Assembly: GCA_002498845.1 (NCBI GenBank)
Contig: DAJC01000052.1
Location: 1 to 25,007 of the forward strand
Direction: 5' to 3'
DNA: 25,007 bases
From: Thermoplasmatales archaeon UBA509
Lineage (GTDB): Archaea; Thermoplasmatota; Thermoplasmata; Thermoplasmatales; Thermoplasmataceae
How positions within the stretch are numbered: position 1 is the first letter of the stretch; every line of letters begins with the position of its first letter. The translations under genes and the position numbers were made by a program. The notes beneath the pieces were generated by a model, which did no database searches, was not told where the DNA came from, and saw nothing but the letters and a program-made list of their open reading frames with translations. Of the stretch, positions 8,595-16,093 are shown in pieces.

Positions 8595-8602
8595 ATATAT
8601 AT
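8595..8602 (-). promoter_or_regulatory. TATA box of rpoL
   Basis: ATATATAT stretch centred about 25 bp before ATG 8574 on the minus strand. It argues against the in-frame ATG at 8592 as the true start. Confidence 0.6.
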
Positions 8603-8675
8603 TCTTCACTATTCCGGGACAGGTTTCCTACCTATAACCAATTCCTTCGAAGCCTATCCACCGCGAGTCATCTCA

Positions 8676-8822
8676 TTATTCCATGAACTCTGTTCTCATA
8701 AATTCAACTGTCGTGCTTTGTTTTTCAGTCTTCGCTACCACAAACTCAGCAGCCTTGCTGTTCATTATGTCGTAATATGCCCTGATGTTGTGAAAACCTT
8801 TGTGTTGCCAGGATTTCCATTT
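8676..8822 (-). pseudogene. Possible decayed gene, C-terminal fragment, unidentified
   Basis: A 48-codon stretch open on the minus strand and ending at a TAA reads like genuine protein, for example FHNIRAYYDIMNSKAAEFVV and AKTEKQSTTVEFMRTEFME. It is preceded in frame by a stop (TGA at 8823-8825), and no start codon produces a longer protein. Beyond that stop, in the same frame, a cysteine-containing stretch (TSAYCSFPMQ, then MRSRSETWCS) could be the preceding part, loosely recalling a transposase zinc ribbon, but I cannot support a family. It could be chance. I cannot identify the parent protein. Confidence 0.25.
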
Positions 8823-9076
8823 TCACGAACACCATGTTTCACTTCTGGACCTCATTTTTGCGTCTCCCATAATTTTCCAGAGTTGCATTGGGAAGCTGCA
8901 ATATGCTGACGTCAGTGGTTCCGCTTATGTTTGCCCGATTCATGGCTCACAGTTGCAAATCGCTTCGTGTATAACAGATGTCCTAATGGACCTCACCCTG
9001 TTGCTGAAACAATGAGACTGGTGCCGTAAATGATAAAATATTCCAATGCACGAAAAAATACTAATAAGTAGTTACG

Positions 9077-9163
9077 ATGAAAGAGCGACCGAATTGCTTA
9101 ATTATGAATCCAGAGGAAATCAGCAAAATGAATGCAGAAGAGTTGACCGTGAAACAAGCGTGA
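9077..9163 (+). other. Short open frame, possible truncated gene start
   Basis: A 28-codon frame whose second methionine (9104) begins MNPEEISKMNAEELTVKQA and then stops at TGA. The composition is protein-like (acidic, helix-forming). An AT-rich box lies at 9032-9041, roughly 40 bp upstream, not at the ideal distance. It may be the N-terminal remnant of a disrupted gene or chance. No function is assigned. Confidence 0.18.
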
Positions 9164-9196
9164 CCTGGGTTTGGCAATTCGCTAAAAAGTCAGAGC

Positions 9197-9206
9197 ATAT
9201 TTTTAA
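9197..9206 (+). promoter_or_regulatory. Probable TATA box of the SQR-like/DUF1641 operon
   Basis: ATATTTTTAA element centred about 22-24 bp upstream of ATG 9224. This suggests a leaderless or nearly leaderless transcript for the flavoprotein and DUF1641 gene pair. Confidence 0.4.
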
Positions 9207-9223
9207 TTTGCGAGATGGTTTGA

Positions 9224-10366
9224 ATGGCAGTTTCTAAGAAAGTGATAATAATTGGGGATGGGGCAGCCGGCATTATGGCGGCAAACAAATTGAGATTCCA
9301 TTCCACTGATAAGGAGCTGGAAATAACGGTTATAGGGAACAATCCACGACATTTCTATAAGCCGGATGGCGTCTTGATACCGTTTGGATACAAGAATTAC
9401 AGGAAGAGTGTAAAGCCTGTGAATTTCCTCCTGAATTACGGAGTGAATTACCTCAAGGATGAGGTGTTGAGGATCAACGCTGATGAGAACATAATATTCC
9501 TGAAATCCGGCAAGAGCCTTATTGGGGATTACATAATAATAGCAACTGGAGACAGATATTCGCCAGAAGAGATACCTGGATATGAGGGTGAGGCCAGGCA
9601 CTTCTTTGACCTTCAGAGAGCCATGGAGTTAAGGGAATATATAAAAACATTCCAGGGTGGGCAGGTGTTCATAGGCAGTGCAGGGGAAGTTATCCAGTAC
9701 CCTGAGTCACTTTATGAATTTGCATTCGTTCTTGAATCATATCTGGCAGAGAATGGCCTGAAGGATAAGACGACAATAGTGCTTGCAACACCTTCAAAGG
9801 AGCTATCTTCGGATCCAGCAGTTCACAGAGATCTTTCCGGCATGCTGGAAAGCAGAGGAATACAGTTTCATCCAGGTGTTGTCATAAAATCAGTAGACCC
9901 GAAAAACAAGGAAGTTGCTGGCAGCGATGGAGCAATGTACAAGTATTCACTGCTCATTCTGGTACCGCCACACAGAGGACAGAAGTTTGCCATAGATTCA
10001 GGCATCGCTGATGAGAAGGGATATGTGGTTGTTGATCCCAAGGATCTTTCTGTGAAGGGTAACAGGACAATTTTTGCAATCGGTGACGCAAATAACCTTG
10101 GTCTTGGCAAATCTGCAGTAGCTGCACATGGCCAGGCTTCATTTGTGGCATCGTTGATCATATCAAAGACGGTAGGTGGACTTAAGGAGGAAAAGATGAC
10201 CGCAAAGGTTCCAGAGTTCGCATTAACCGGGAACGACACTGCTTTCTCCTTCTATGATGCTCCGGGAAGAGCATCCCGCGGGATTAACGTGAACAAGGGG
10301 GACTTCATGCTGAGATGGACATCGGCGGACACATATTTCTCCACAATTCTGAGGGGGATGATTTAA
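9224..10366 (+). CDS. FAD/NAD(P)-dependent oxidoreductase, SQR-like, cysteine-free
   Basis: Two-dinucleotide-fold flavoprotein of 380 aa, closest in layout to sulfide:quinone oxidoreductase (SQR) and flavocytochrome c sulfide dehydrogenase. The FAD motif GDGAAG is at residues 11-16, the ATGD strand at 107-110, and the second FAD motif IFAIGDAN has D288. YEFAFVLE (164-171) matches the helix that follows the active-site cysteine in SQR. The whole protein contains no cysteine, whereas SQRs use two or three for sulfide oxidation; the expected site reads GSAGEVIQYP. It is therefore unlikely to be a canonical SQR. The C-terminal segment (about 330-380) ends in hydrophobic/aromatic residues that could touch membrane or quinone. 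It is paired one base upstream of a DUF1641 gene, a known partner of SQR-like flavoproteins. Substrate is unknown. Confidence 0.8.
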   Translation: MAVSKKVIIIGDGAAGIMAANKLRFHSTDKELEITVIGNNPRHFYKPDGVLIPFGYKNYRKSVKPVNFLLNYGVNYLKDEVLRINADENIIFLKSGKSLIGDYIIIATGDRYSPEEIPGYEGEARHFFDLQRAMELREYIKTFQGGQVFIGSAGEVIQYPESLYEFAFVLESYLAENGLKDKTTIVLATPSKELSSDPAVHRDLSGMLESRGIQFHPGVVIKSVDPKNKEVAGSDGAMYKYSLLILVPPHRGQKFAIDSGIADEKGYVVVDPKDLSVKGNRTIFAIGDANNLGLGKSAVAAHGQASFVASLIISKTVGGLKEEKMTAKVPEFALTGNDTAFSFYDAPGRASRGINVNKGDFMLRWTSADTYFSTILRGMI

Positions 10367-10367
10367 A

Positions 10368-10865
10368 ATGACAGAGAACGAGGAAGAGATGAAAAATACT
10401 GAGGAAGAGAACGAAGACGATATAGAGCCCCTGTTGAGAGGGCTCCTTGAAAACAAACATGCCTTTGAATCGCTTATGAACATGCTGACCAAGCTCAACA
10501 ATTCTGGTTTGATGTCTGTTGTGGAGAATATATCCGCGGACTATCTGCCCAGCGATATAGAGTTCCTGTCTGAGTTCCTGACTTCAAAGGACTTCCTGAC
10601 ATCTTTCGTTAAAACCATGAACGTTGTTACGGCACTTTCCCATTCCCTGGCTGGAGAAAGGGCATCTGATGCCCTTAAGGCGATCCTCTACAACAGTGAC
10701 GCCATATGGGAAGGTATGGTTACGGGTGCCAAGAACCCCGAGGCCATTTCTGTTCTAAGGCTTTACGCAATGCTCAGGGATCCTGACACTGCCGCAGGCC
10801 TGACTGCAGTATTGAATGCCCTTAAGGCCGTAGGGATGGCACTGAGAAAGGTTCCGGACGAATAA
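10368..10865 (+). CDS. DUF1641 family protein
   Basis: 165-aa, mostly helical protein of unknown biochemical function. The C-terminal segment LRLYAMLRDPDTAAGLTAVL, then NALKAVG, matches the conserved end of DUF1641 proteins, which carry an LRDP-x-n-G-L-x-n-L-x-LKALG pattern. The N-terminal 20 residues are highly acidic (repeated E and D) and probably disordered. There is no signal peptide, no cysteine and no obvious membrane span. The start follows the flavoprotein stop by one base, with a G-rich ribosome site (GGGGGATGAT) about 5 bases upstream, so the two are co-transcribed and probably translationally coupled. DUF1641 genes recur next to SQR-like or formate-dehydrogenase-like oxidoreductases, so a membrane-attachment or assembly role for the flavoprotein is a reasonable but unproven inference. 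Confidence 0.75.
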   Translation: MTENEEEMKNTEEENEDDIEPLLRGLLENKHAFESLMNMLTKLNNSGLMSVVENISADYLPSDIEFLSEFLTSKDFLTSFVKTMNVVTALSHSLAGERASDALKAILYNSDAIWEGMVTGAKNPEAISVLRLYAMLRDPDTAAGLTAVLNALKAVGMALRKVPDE

Positions 10866-10893
10866 TTTCAAGAAGAAATTACCCAATAATCAA

Positions 10894-10901
10894 TTTTATA
10901 T
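10894..10901 (+). promoter_or_regulatory. TATA box of the 325-aa gene
   Basis: TTTTATAT centred about 29 bp before GTG 10927, placing transcription start almost exactly on the GTG. The upstream ATG at 10913 runs into a stop within five codons, so GTG is the plausible leaderless start. Confidence 0.6.
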
Positions 10902-10926
10902 CATTATTGCATATGAACGTCCAGTT

Positions 10927-11904
10927 GTGATATCTCCCGTATGCAATATTGCACTGATTCGTTCCACTAATCTCAGGCCCAGTTACAGCCATGTAGATGA
11001 AATCAGAGGCAAACAAAAATTGCGATTCCTGAACCTGCTGATGGAAGGTGGGAAATGGCTGATCGCGGAAAATGTAGGGAGAGGAATTGGAACGGATGAA
11101 CTTTCCAGAATAGAAGAAGAGTTCCGTTCTAAGGGTGCAGAAAGCATTTTTATCCGCAATGGTATATTGTATTCACGTCTTCATTCTGCCAACGATGACT
11201 TGATGAGCAAGATTAATGGCATACCCGGATGCAGGATTGGTCCACTGCATATATGGAATATGGATGATGTTTATTTCACCATCGAATATTTTCCGGAACA
11301 GGCAGGAAAAATCAGTGATATACTTCTAGACTATCTTTCATACAATCATTCTCTATCAGTTTCTCTGGAATACTTGGGAGATTATTCCGGCAATATTCCA
11401 TTCATGCTTAACCTGTTTCAGTCACTTGGAGGGGATCTTGGTGAGTACTCCATGGTCACCACAGCATGGAACGCAACTTCAGGTGAGTTAGCCCGCGAGA
11501 CCTCAGGTATTTTCCTGAATCCGGGATTTTTCTATCCAAAGGCCATGTCGGATTCTGATACAGGTGAAATGATCTTTTACGGGAATGGGAACGATTTCAG
11601 TGGACCGGCTTCCGAGATTGTTGACAGAAATCAGAGAATCTATCAGATATCTCTAAGGACCAGGTTTTTTAATGATTTTTATGAATCAATGAAGGAAGCC
11701 GGAATTTGGCCACTGATCTTCAATGCGGTTTCTGACGGTAGCACCGTGACTAACAACATGATGATCAGGAATAATGAGGTTGAAGGTTTCACAATTGCCC
11801 TCAGACGGCACTTTGGAAAGAGTGCCAGGAACATTCATGTAAACTCCATTGCATCGGTTGTGCGTGCAAATGAGCACTTCTCTGGATCAAAGGAAGTGCC
11901 GTGA
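10927..11904 (+). CDS. Hypothetical protein, 325 aa, unrecognised
   Basis: I do not recognise this protein. It reads as soluble and mixed alpha/beta, with no signal peptide, membrane span or nucleotide-binding motif. A first unit (about residues 30-95) contains LLMEGGKWLIAENVGRGIG and an EELxxKGAESIFIRNGILY-like strand pattern. A second (about 95-180) opens with GPLHIWNMDDVYFTIEYFPE. A third (about 180-320) includes SGIFLNPGFFYPKAM and ends RHFGKSARNIHVNSIASVVR. Cysteines are sparse (C6 and C96). The start is GTG 10927, supported by a TATA box 29 bp upstream. It has its own promoter, separate from the upstream SQR-like/DUF1641 pair, and OsmC follows on the same strand with another promoter. 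The aromatic-rich, low-cysteine composition may indicate a lineage-specific regulator or sensor, but this is a guess. It may be restricted to Thermoplasmatales. Confidence 0.7.
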   Translation: MISPVCNIALIRSTNLRPSYSHVDEIRGKQKLRFLNLLMEGGKWLIAENVGRGIGTDELSRIEEEFRSKGAESIFIRNGILYSRLHSANDDLMSKINGIPGCRIGPLHIWNMDDVYFTIEYFPEQAGKISDILLDYLSYNHSLSVSLEYLGDYSGNIPFMLNLFQSLGGDLGEYSMVTTAWNATSGELARETSGIFLNPGFFYPKAMSDSDTGEMIFYGNGNDFSGPASEIVDRNQRIYQISLRTRFFNDFYESMKEAGIWPLIFNAVSDGSTVTNNMMIRNNEVEGFTIALRRHFGKSARNIHVNSIASVVRANEHFSGSKEVP

Positions 11905-11937
11905 ATGCTGTCCACTGTGAGCTGTTCCATAAAAATC

Positions 11938-11945
11938 TAAATATG
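11938..11945 (+). promoter_or_regulatory. TATA box of the OsmC gene
   Basis: TAAATATG element centred about 24 bp upstream of ATG 11965, with no ribosome-binding site in between. This is consistent with a leaderless OsmC transcript. Confidence 0.5.
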
Positions 11946-11964
11946 ATGCCAATTTACGGCTTCT

Positions 11965-12417
11965 ATGAATGTATCGTTCAAATACAACAGTGAGGAAGGA
12001 TTCATCTCGGATACCCCTGGAAAGACCAGGATTGTGCTGAAGAATTCACTTTCAAACCACCAGGAGAATTATGCACCGACAGAGCTTCTTCTTCTGTCAA
12101 TGGGAGGATGCACATCGGATGATGTACTTTCCATGCTGAAGAAGATGAGGGTAAATTTCACTGAATTCAGGTGTGAAGTAAATGCAGAAAGACACGAGGA
12201 ACATCCGCGTACAGTGAAGAATGTTGACATACATTACATATTCTCCGGGGATGTTGATGCTGAAAAGGCCAGAAAAGCCATTGGGCTCTCACTGAATAAA
12301 TACTGCAGCGTATCAATTCTTGCTAAAAGGGGAGGCGCAAATGTAACGTACTCCCTGACAATAAACGGTGAAACGCTTCATAGCAGATCTAATCCGGGAC
12401 TGCTTGCCGAAGTGTAA
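11965..12417 (+). CDS. OsmC/Ohr-family peroxide reductase
   Basis: Small thiol-dependent peroxidase-fold protein of 150 aa. The two redox cysteines of the family are present: C49 in LLLLSMGGCTSDDV and C114 in NKYCSVS. The catalytic glutamate region YAPTELLL precedes the first. OsmC/Ohr proteins act as dimers and reduce organic hydroperoxides with low-molecular thiols or lipoyl donors; some YhfA-type relatives may do other chemistry. This sequence fits the general OsmC branch, and I cannot separate it from YhfA-like. It is transcribed alone from its own TATA box. It converges on threonine synthase with three bases between the stop codons. Proximity to the SQR-like module hints at redox-stress function, which is inference. 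Confidence 0.88.
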   Translation: MNVSFKYNSEEGFISDTPGKTRIVLKNSLSNHQENYAPTELLLLSMGGCTSDDVLSMLKKMRVNFTEFRCEVNAERHEEHPRTVKNVDIHYIFSGDVDAEKARKAIGLSLNKYCSVSILAKRGGANVTYSLTINGETLHSRSNPGLLAEV

Positions 12418-12420
12418 TGA

Positions 12421-13449
12421 TTATGGTGTCTTTAGGCCATTTCCAGTCATTATGAGCAACGCATTTTCATTGCCATGAATCTTTCTGGAGGCAGCAAATA
12501 CTGTTGCTGAACTGTATTCCACATAGATGCCGGAATGAGCCAGATCATTTCTGGCCGATATTATCTCATCTTCAGATACAACAATGCATTTTCCCCCGTA
12601 ATGTTTCAGTTCCCTGGTCATTTCGTCCAGAAGCGGTGGATTCTTGGAAACCAGTGCATCTGCAACGGAGTTTGTTACAGCCGATGGATCATATTGAAAA
12701 CCGTTTATTCTTGAACAGAGAGGGCACACTGCCTCTGTCTGGACTGCCACAATTTCTGGCATACCAGATGTTTCACCCGAATTCATGAGGTGCCTGAACC
12801 CTGCTATGACCCCAAGCATCAGTGTCCCGGCGGAAACAGGAATGAAAACCCTTTCAGGAATCCTGTATCCCATCTGCTGGAATATTTCATAACTTATCTG
12901 GCGCATGCCGTCCCTGAATTCCGGGTTGAGCACATGGCTGGCATAGTATCCCCGATGCGACTTTGCCGCGGTTGCCACATCTTCCCTTGTTCCCCTGATT
13001 GTATGTATCTCTGCCCCATAAGCAATTATCTGGCTCATCTTGCTTTTCATTGTGGCCTCTGGCACGAATATATTTACTTTATAGCCTGCCGATGCTCCGT
13101 ACGCAGCTATGGATGCACCTGCATTGCCGGACGAATCCTCGTTTATTTCGGAGCCTTTGGGCAGATTCTCCAGAAGGCTTGAGATCAACACTTTACTGCC
13201 TCTATCCTTGTAAGAGAATGTTGGTGAGAAATATTCCAGCTTTAGCTTCATTCCCGCAACATCCACAACAGGAGTGGCAACCTCACCTAGTGATATCACA
13301 TGCTTCAGGTATGGATAATTACCCCTGAAATCACAATCACGATACCTGAAATCAACTCTAGGAATGAGTATGCCACCGCATGAACATAACGGACCGGAAT
13401 TGAAAGAATGTCTTTCCTTGCCACATATGCTGCAATAAGCTGGTAACAT
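12421..13449 (-). CDS. thrC: Threonine synthase
   Basis: PLP enzyme converting O-phosphohomoserine to threonine. An N-terminal zinc-ribbon-like segment has C6, C9, C22 and C24 (CSIC...CSC). The PLP lysine is K81 in SPTFSYKDRG, the phosphate/substrate-binding SSGNAGAS is at 106-113, and a serine/glycine-rich phosphate cup VSAGTLMLG follows. At 342 aa it matches short archaeal threonine synthases. Other fold-type II enzymes (threonine dehydratase, cysteine synthase) usually lack the N-terminal ribbon and have a different lysine context, so threonine synthase is most likely. A TATA box at 13473-13480 lies about 27 bp upstream of ATG 13449, close to the EF-2 stop, so it is transcribed independently and leaderless. 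Confidence 0.88.
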   Translation of the reverse strand: MLPAYCSICGKERHSFNSGPLCSCGGILIPRVDFRYRDCDFRGNYPYLKHVISLGEVATPVVDVAGMKLKLEYFSPTFSYKDRGSKVLISSLLENLPKGSEINEDSSGNAGASIAAYGASAGYKVNIFVPEATMKSKMSQIIAYGAEIHTIRGTREDVATAAKSHRGYYASHVLNPEFRDGMRQISYEIFQQMGYRIPERVFIPVSAGTLMLGVIAGFRHLMNSGETSGMPEIVAVQTEAVCPLCSRINGFQYDPSAVTNSVADALVSKNPPLLDEMTRELKHYGGKCIVVSEDEIISARNDLAHSGIYVEYSSATVFAASRKIHGNENALLIMTGNGLKTP

Positions 13450-13472
13450 GATAAAAGAATATGGGGTGGTAA

Positions 13473-13480
13473 GATATAAA
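13473..13480 (-). promoter_or_regulatory. TATA box of threonine synthase
   Basis: TTTATATC on the minus strand, centred about 27 bp upstream of ATG 13449 in the 42-bp gap after EF-2. It indicates a separate leaderless transcript. Confidence 0.55.
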
Positions 13481-13491
13481 AAAATGGATGT

Positions 13492-15696
13492 TTAGAGAGA
13501 CGCGTAATAGGCTTCGTCGTAAGGTTCCGGCTTGAGACCCTTACGTTCTCTTATCTTGGCAACAACATCCTTCTGAAGTTCTGGAGGAACACGCTGGTAG
13601 CCATGGTTTTCTGAGTTCCAGAGCACCTTGCCACCGGTTGCACTCCTTATGGCTGACGCAAAACCGAACATACCTGCCACAGGGACTCTGGCAACTATGA
13701 CTATTTCGTCCCCTTCCTGTGTCATCTCATCAACAACGCCCCTTCTCTGCTGAATTTCGTTTGTGACTGACCCCATAACTTCCTGCGGTACACTTATGTA
13801 AACTCTCTGGACAGGTTCAAGGAGTATCCTCTTTGCCTGTGTCATTGCTCCGTATATTGAGTTCCTGCCTGCGGGAATGACCTGGGCCGGTCCCCTGTGT
13901 ATGCTGTCCTCGTGAAGTTTTGCGTCCACAAGCCTGGCCTTTATTCCATATACCTTTTCAGAGGCAAGCGGACCCTTAGCCATGACTTCACCGAATGCCT
14001 CTATGAGCAGTTCCATTGTTTCATCGAGATACTGGATTCCCTTTGTTACGTCCAGCAGAAGATTGTCGCCGTCGACTGCAACCAGACCTCTTGATTCTTC
14101 CCTTGTGAGACCATTCTTCTCTAGCAGTTCCATAAGGGCCTTCTTATCCTTGAATTTCGCCCCCTGCGGGATGGTACCATCCTTGATGAGATCCACAATT
14201 GCATCTGGGAGTGGTTCCACTTCAAAGTAAAACCTGTTATGCTTATTGGGAGACTTCCCTTCGAAAGGCCCACCCTTGTGATCAACTGTTTCCCTGTACA
14301 CCACAAGAGGATCGGATGTGGTCACGTCGACCTTGTAGTCATTTCTTATCCTGTATAAAGTGACTTCAAGATGGAGTTCACCCATTCCTGAGATAAGGTG
14401 TTCCCCGGTTTCCTGGTTGATATCAACCTGAATTGACGGATCGGCCTTTGAAACACTCCTGAGCACCTCTATCAGTTTTGGAAGATCTGCAGTATGCTTT
14501 GCTTCAATTGCCAACGTAACCACAGGCTCTGAATAATGAACCATTGGTTCGAACGGATCCATGTTTGGAATGGACGAAACGGTCGATCCTGCCACTGCGG
14601 CTTTAAGGCCTACAACTGCAGCGATATTTCCAGCAGCCATTTCATCAACTGAGATCCTGTCTGGACCCACCATCATTGATAGAAGCTGTACCTTGTATTT
14701 GTTGTTGGACATCCCGGATATGTACAGTTCGCTGCCCTTCCTGAGCGTACCGCTGAAAAGCCGACCCACGGCAATTTCACCTGCGTGGGGATCGACAATA
14801 ATCTTTGTTACCATCATGCTTACAGGCCCCGTGTGGTCACAGACAGACATGGCCTTTCCGATTTCGGAATTTATGTCACCTTTCCATATTTGCGGAATCC
14901 TGTATTTCTGTGCAACCAGCGGATTAGGCAGGTGCTTTATAACCATATCAAGAATAATCTCGTGAAGCTGCACTTTCTTTGCAAGTTCTTTCTGTTTCCC
15001 GTCACGGACCATTTCGGCAATGTCCTTGAAAGACATCTTGTATTTCGCCATGGCTGGAACTGAGATGGCCCAGTTGTTATAAGCGGAACCAAATGCGACT
15101 CTACCATCCTGAACGTTAACCTGCCAGGATTGTTTGAACTCTTCTGGCCCATATTTTGCCAGGAGTTTGTTGACATCCGTGATGATCTTGAGGAAACGTT
15201 TTTGCATCTCGTCCCCGTTCAGTTTCAGCTCATTTATGAGTCGATCAACTTTGTTAATGAACAGGACTGGCTTTACTTTCTCCTTCAGGGCCTGCCTGAT
15301 CACGGTTTCAGTCTGTGGCATTACGCCCTCAACAGAATCCACAACTATGATTGCCCCATCGACAGCCCTCATGGCCCTGGTCACATCCCCCCCAAAGTCA
15401 ACGTGTCCGGGTGTGTCAATAAGGTTAATGAGGTACTCCTCAGAGCCATAGGTATGAACCATTGAAGCTGTTGCAGCATTTATGGTGATTCCTCTGGCCT
15501 GCTCCTGCTCATCATAGTCCAGCATCAGCTGTTTTCCTGCCAGATCCTCGCTCATCATGCCGGCTCCAGCAATCAGGTTATCGCTGAGTGTTGTCTTGCC
15601 ATGATCAATATGGGCAGCAATACCCATATTCCTGATTCTTTCTGGTCTTTCGATTAATTTCATTGCCTTCGCAATGTTGTCTTCCTTTCGTCCCAT
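13492..15696 (-). CDS. fusA: Translation elongation factor EF-2
   Basis: GTPase that drives ribosomal translocation. The GTP-binding motifs are in order: AHIDHGKTT from residue 28, DTPGHVDFGGDV, and NKVDR. Domains II-V follow through the C-terminal beta-sandwich. The domain IV tip reads LHEDSIHRGPAQ. Its H600 is at the position modified to diphthamide in archaeal/eukaryotic EF-2, so a diphthamide pathway is expected in this organism. 734 aa is full length. Unlike most genes here, the start (ATG 15696) has a clear GGTGA ribosome site three to four bases upstream, behind a short leader from a TATA-like box at 15740-15749. It lies 72 bp downstream of uS10 on the same strand. Confidence 0.98.
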   Translation of the reverse strand: MGRKEDNIAKAMKLIERPERIRNMGIAAHIDHGKTTLSDNLIAGAGMMSEDLAGKQLMLDYDEQEQARGITINAATASMVHTYGSEEYLINLIDTPGHVDFGGDVTRAMRAVDGAIIVVDSVEGVMPQTETVIRQALKEKVKPVLFINKVDRLINELKLNGDEMQKRFLKIITDVNKLLAKYGPEEFKQSWQVNVQDGRVAFGSAYNNWAISVPAMAKYKMSFKDIAEMVRDGKQKELAKKVQLHEIILDMVIKHLPNPLVAQKYRIPQIWKGDINSEIGKAMSVCDHTGPVSMMVTKIIVDPHAGEIAVGRLFSGTLRKGSELYISGMSNNKYKVQLLSMMVGPDRISVDEMAAGNIAAVVGLKAAVAGSTVSSIPNMDPFEPMVHYSEPVVTLAIEAKHTADLPKLIEVLRSVSKADPSIQVDINQETGEHLISGMGELHLEVTLYRIRNDYKVDVTTSDPLVVYRETVDHKGGPFEGKSPNKHNRFYFEVEPLPDAIVDLIKDGTIPQGAKFKDKKALMELLEKNGLTREESRGLVAVDGDNLLLDVTKGIQYLDETMELLIEAFGEVMAKGPLASEKVYGIKARLVDAKLHEDSIHRGPAQVIPAGRNSIYGAMTQAKRILLEPVQRVYISVPQEVMGSVTNEIQQRRGVVDEMTQEGDEIVIVARVPVAGMFGFASAIRSATGGKVLWNSENHGYQRVPPELQKDVVAKIRERKGLKPEPYDEAYYASL

Positions 15697-15739
15697 ATTT
15701 CACCAACTTTGCTAAATGATATTTCGGTAATAAGAAAGC

Positions 15740-15749
15740 ATTATTTAAC
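15740..15749 (-). promoter_or_regulatory. Probable promoter of EF-2
   Basis: GTTAAATAAT on the minus strand. A start site about 26 bp downstream would give a leader of roughly 20 nt containing the GGTGA Shine-Dalgarno. EF-2 may therefore be transcribed both from here and from the upstream EF-1A/uS10 unit. Confidence 0.4.
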
Positions 15750-15768
15750 GGTTTTAAAAAGAGTTTAG

Positions 15769-16083
15769 TTACGATTTTATCTGAATTTCGATCTGAACCC
15801 CATCCGGGATAGGAATTCTCATGAGCTGTCTCAGGGTTCTCTCATCAGCGTCCACGTCTATGAGACGCTTGTGAATCCTCATCTCCCATCTGTCCCATGT
15901 TGGAGAGCCTTCTCCGTCAGGACTTTTCCTGACAGGAACTACAAGCCTCTTTGTGGGAAGGGGGACTGGCCCATGAACCTCGACTCCTGTCCTGGTGGCT
16001 ATTCCCTTGATCTCATTGCAGACAACATCAACAATCTTGTGCTCAGTTCCACTAAGGGAAATTCTAGCCTTATAGGATGCCAT
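15769..16083 (-). CDS. rps10: 30S ribosomal protein S10 (uS10)
   Basis: Small-subunit head protein. [19 protein letters not shown], the loop [15 protein letters not shown], and [20 protein letters not shown] are all diagnostic of archaeal/eukaryotic uS10 (S20e-like), and about 104 aa is the normal size. I chose ATG 16083 because GGTGAA sits five bases upstream. The in-frame GTG at 16092 overlaps that ribosome site and would add only three residues. It is placed immediately after the EF-1A stop, the conserved EF-1A to S10 linkage seen in archaea, and is surely co-transcribed with EF-1A. Confidence 0.96.
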   Translation of the reverse strand: MASYKARISLSGTEHKIVDVVCNEIKGIATRTGVEVHGPVPLPTKRLVVPVRKSPDGEGSPTWDRWEMRIHKRLIDVDADERTLRQLMRIPIPDGVQIEIQIKS

Positions 16084-16093
16084 GGAGTTCACC

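Larger units (their letters stand above)
8603..9195. other. Gene-poor spacer with probable gene remnants
   Basis: Nearly 600 bp between the divergent rpoL and SQR-like genes, unusually long for this compact genome. I find no intact gene, tRNA, C/D-box RNA or IS ends. Two short stretches read like pieces of former genes: a minus-strand C-terminal fragment at 8676-8822 and a plus-strand N-terminal fragment at 9077-9163. Both are described separately. The remainder shows no sustained reading frame on either strand. Confidence 0.5.

Noticed and set aside
8906..8915. Perfect 10-bp palindrome CTGACGTCAG
   Set aside because: About 25 such palindromes are expected by chance in 25 kb, and no partner site or regulatory context is seen.
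8826..8960. Transposase zinc-ribbon resemblance (TSAYCSFPMQ, ETWCS) on the minus strand
   Set aside because: Only scattered cysteines match, the frame is broken by stops, and no other transposase motifs or terminal repeats could be found. It is kept only as a remark under the spacer.
8718..9015. Two plus-strand open frames of about 63 and 71 codons in the spacer
   Set aside because: They have no promoter, poor codon pattern, cysteine/histidine-rich odd composition, and overlap in different frames. They look like chance frames over a decayed minus-strand fragment.
9046..9237. A 63-codon plus-strand frame overlapping the flavoprotein start
   Set aside because: It runs 14 bases into the flavoprotein gene and covers its TATA-like box. 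The composition is not convincing and no ribosome site is visible.
14550..14570. GGTTCGAACGGATCC resembling a tRNA T-arm
   Set aside because: It lies inside the EF-2 coding sequence, with no acceptor or anticodon stem. A similar GGGTTCGAATAT at about 16580 is inside EF-1A. No tRNA was found in the window.
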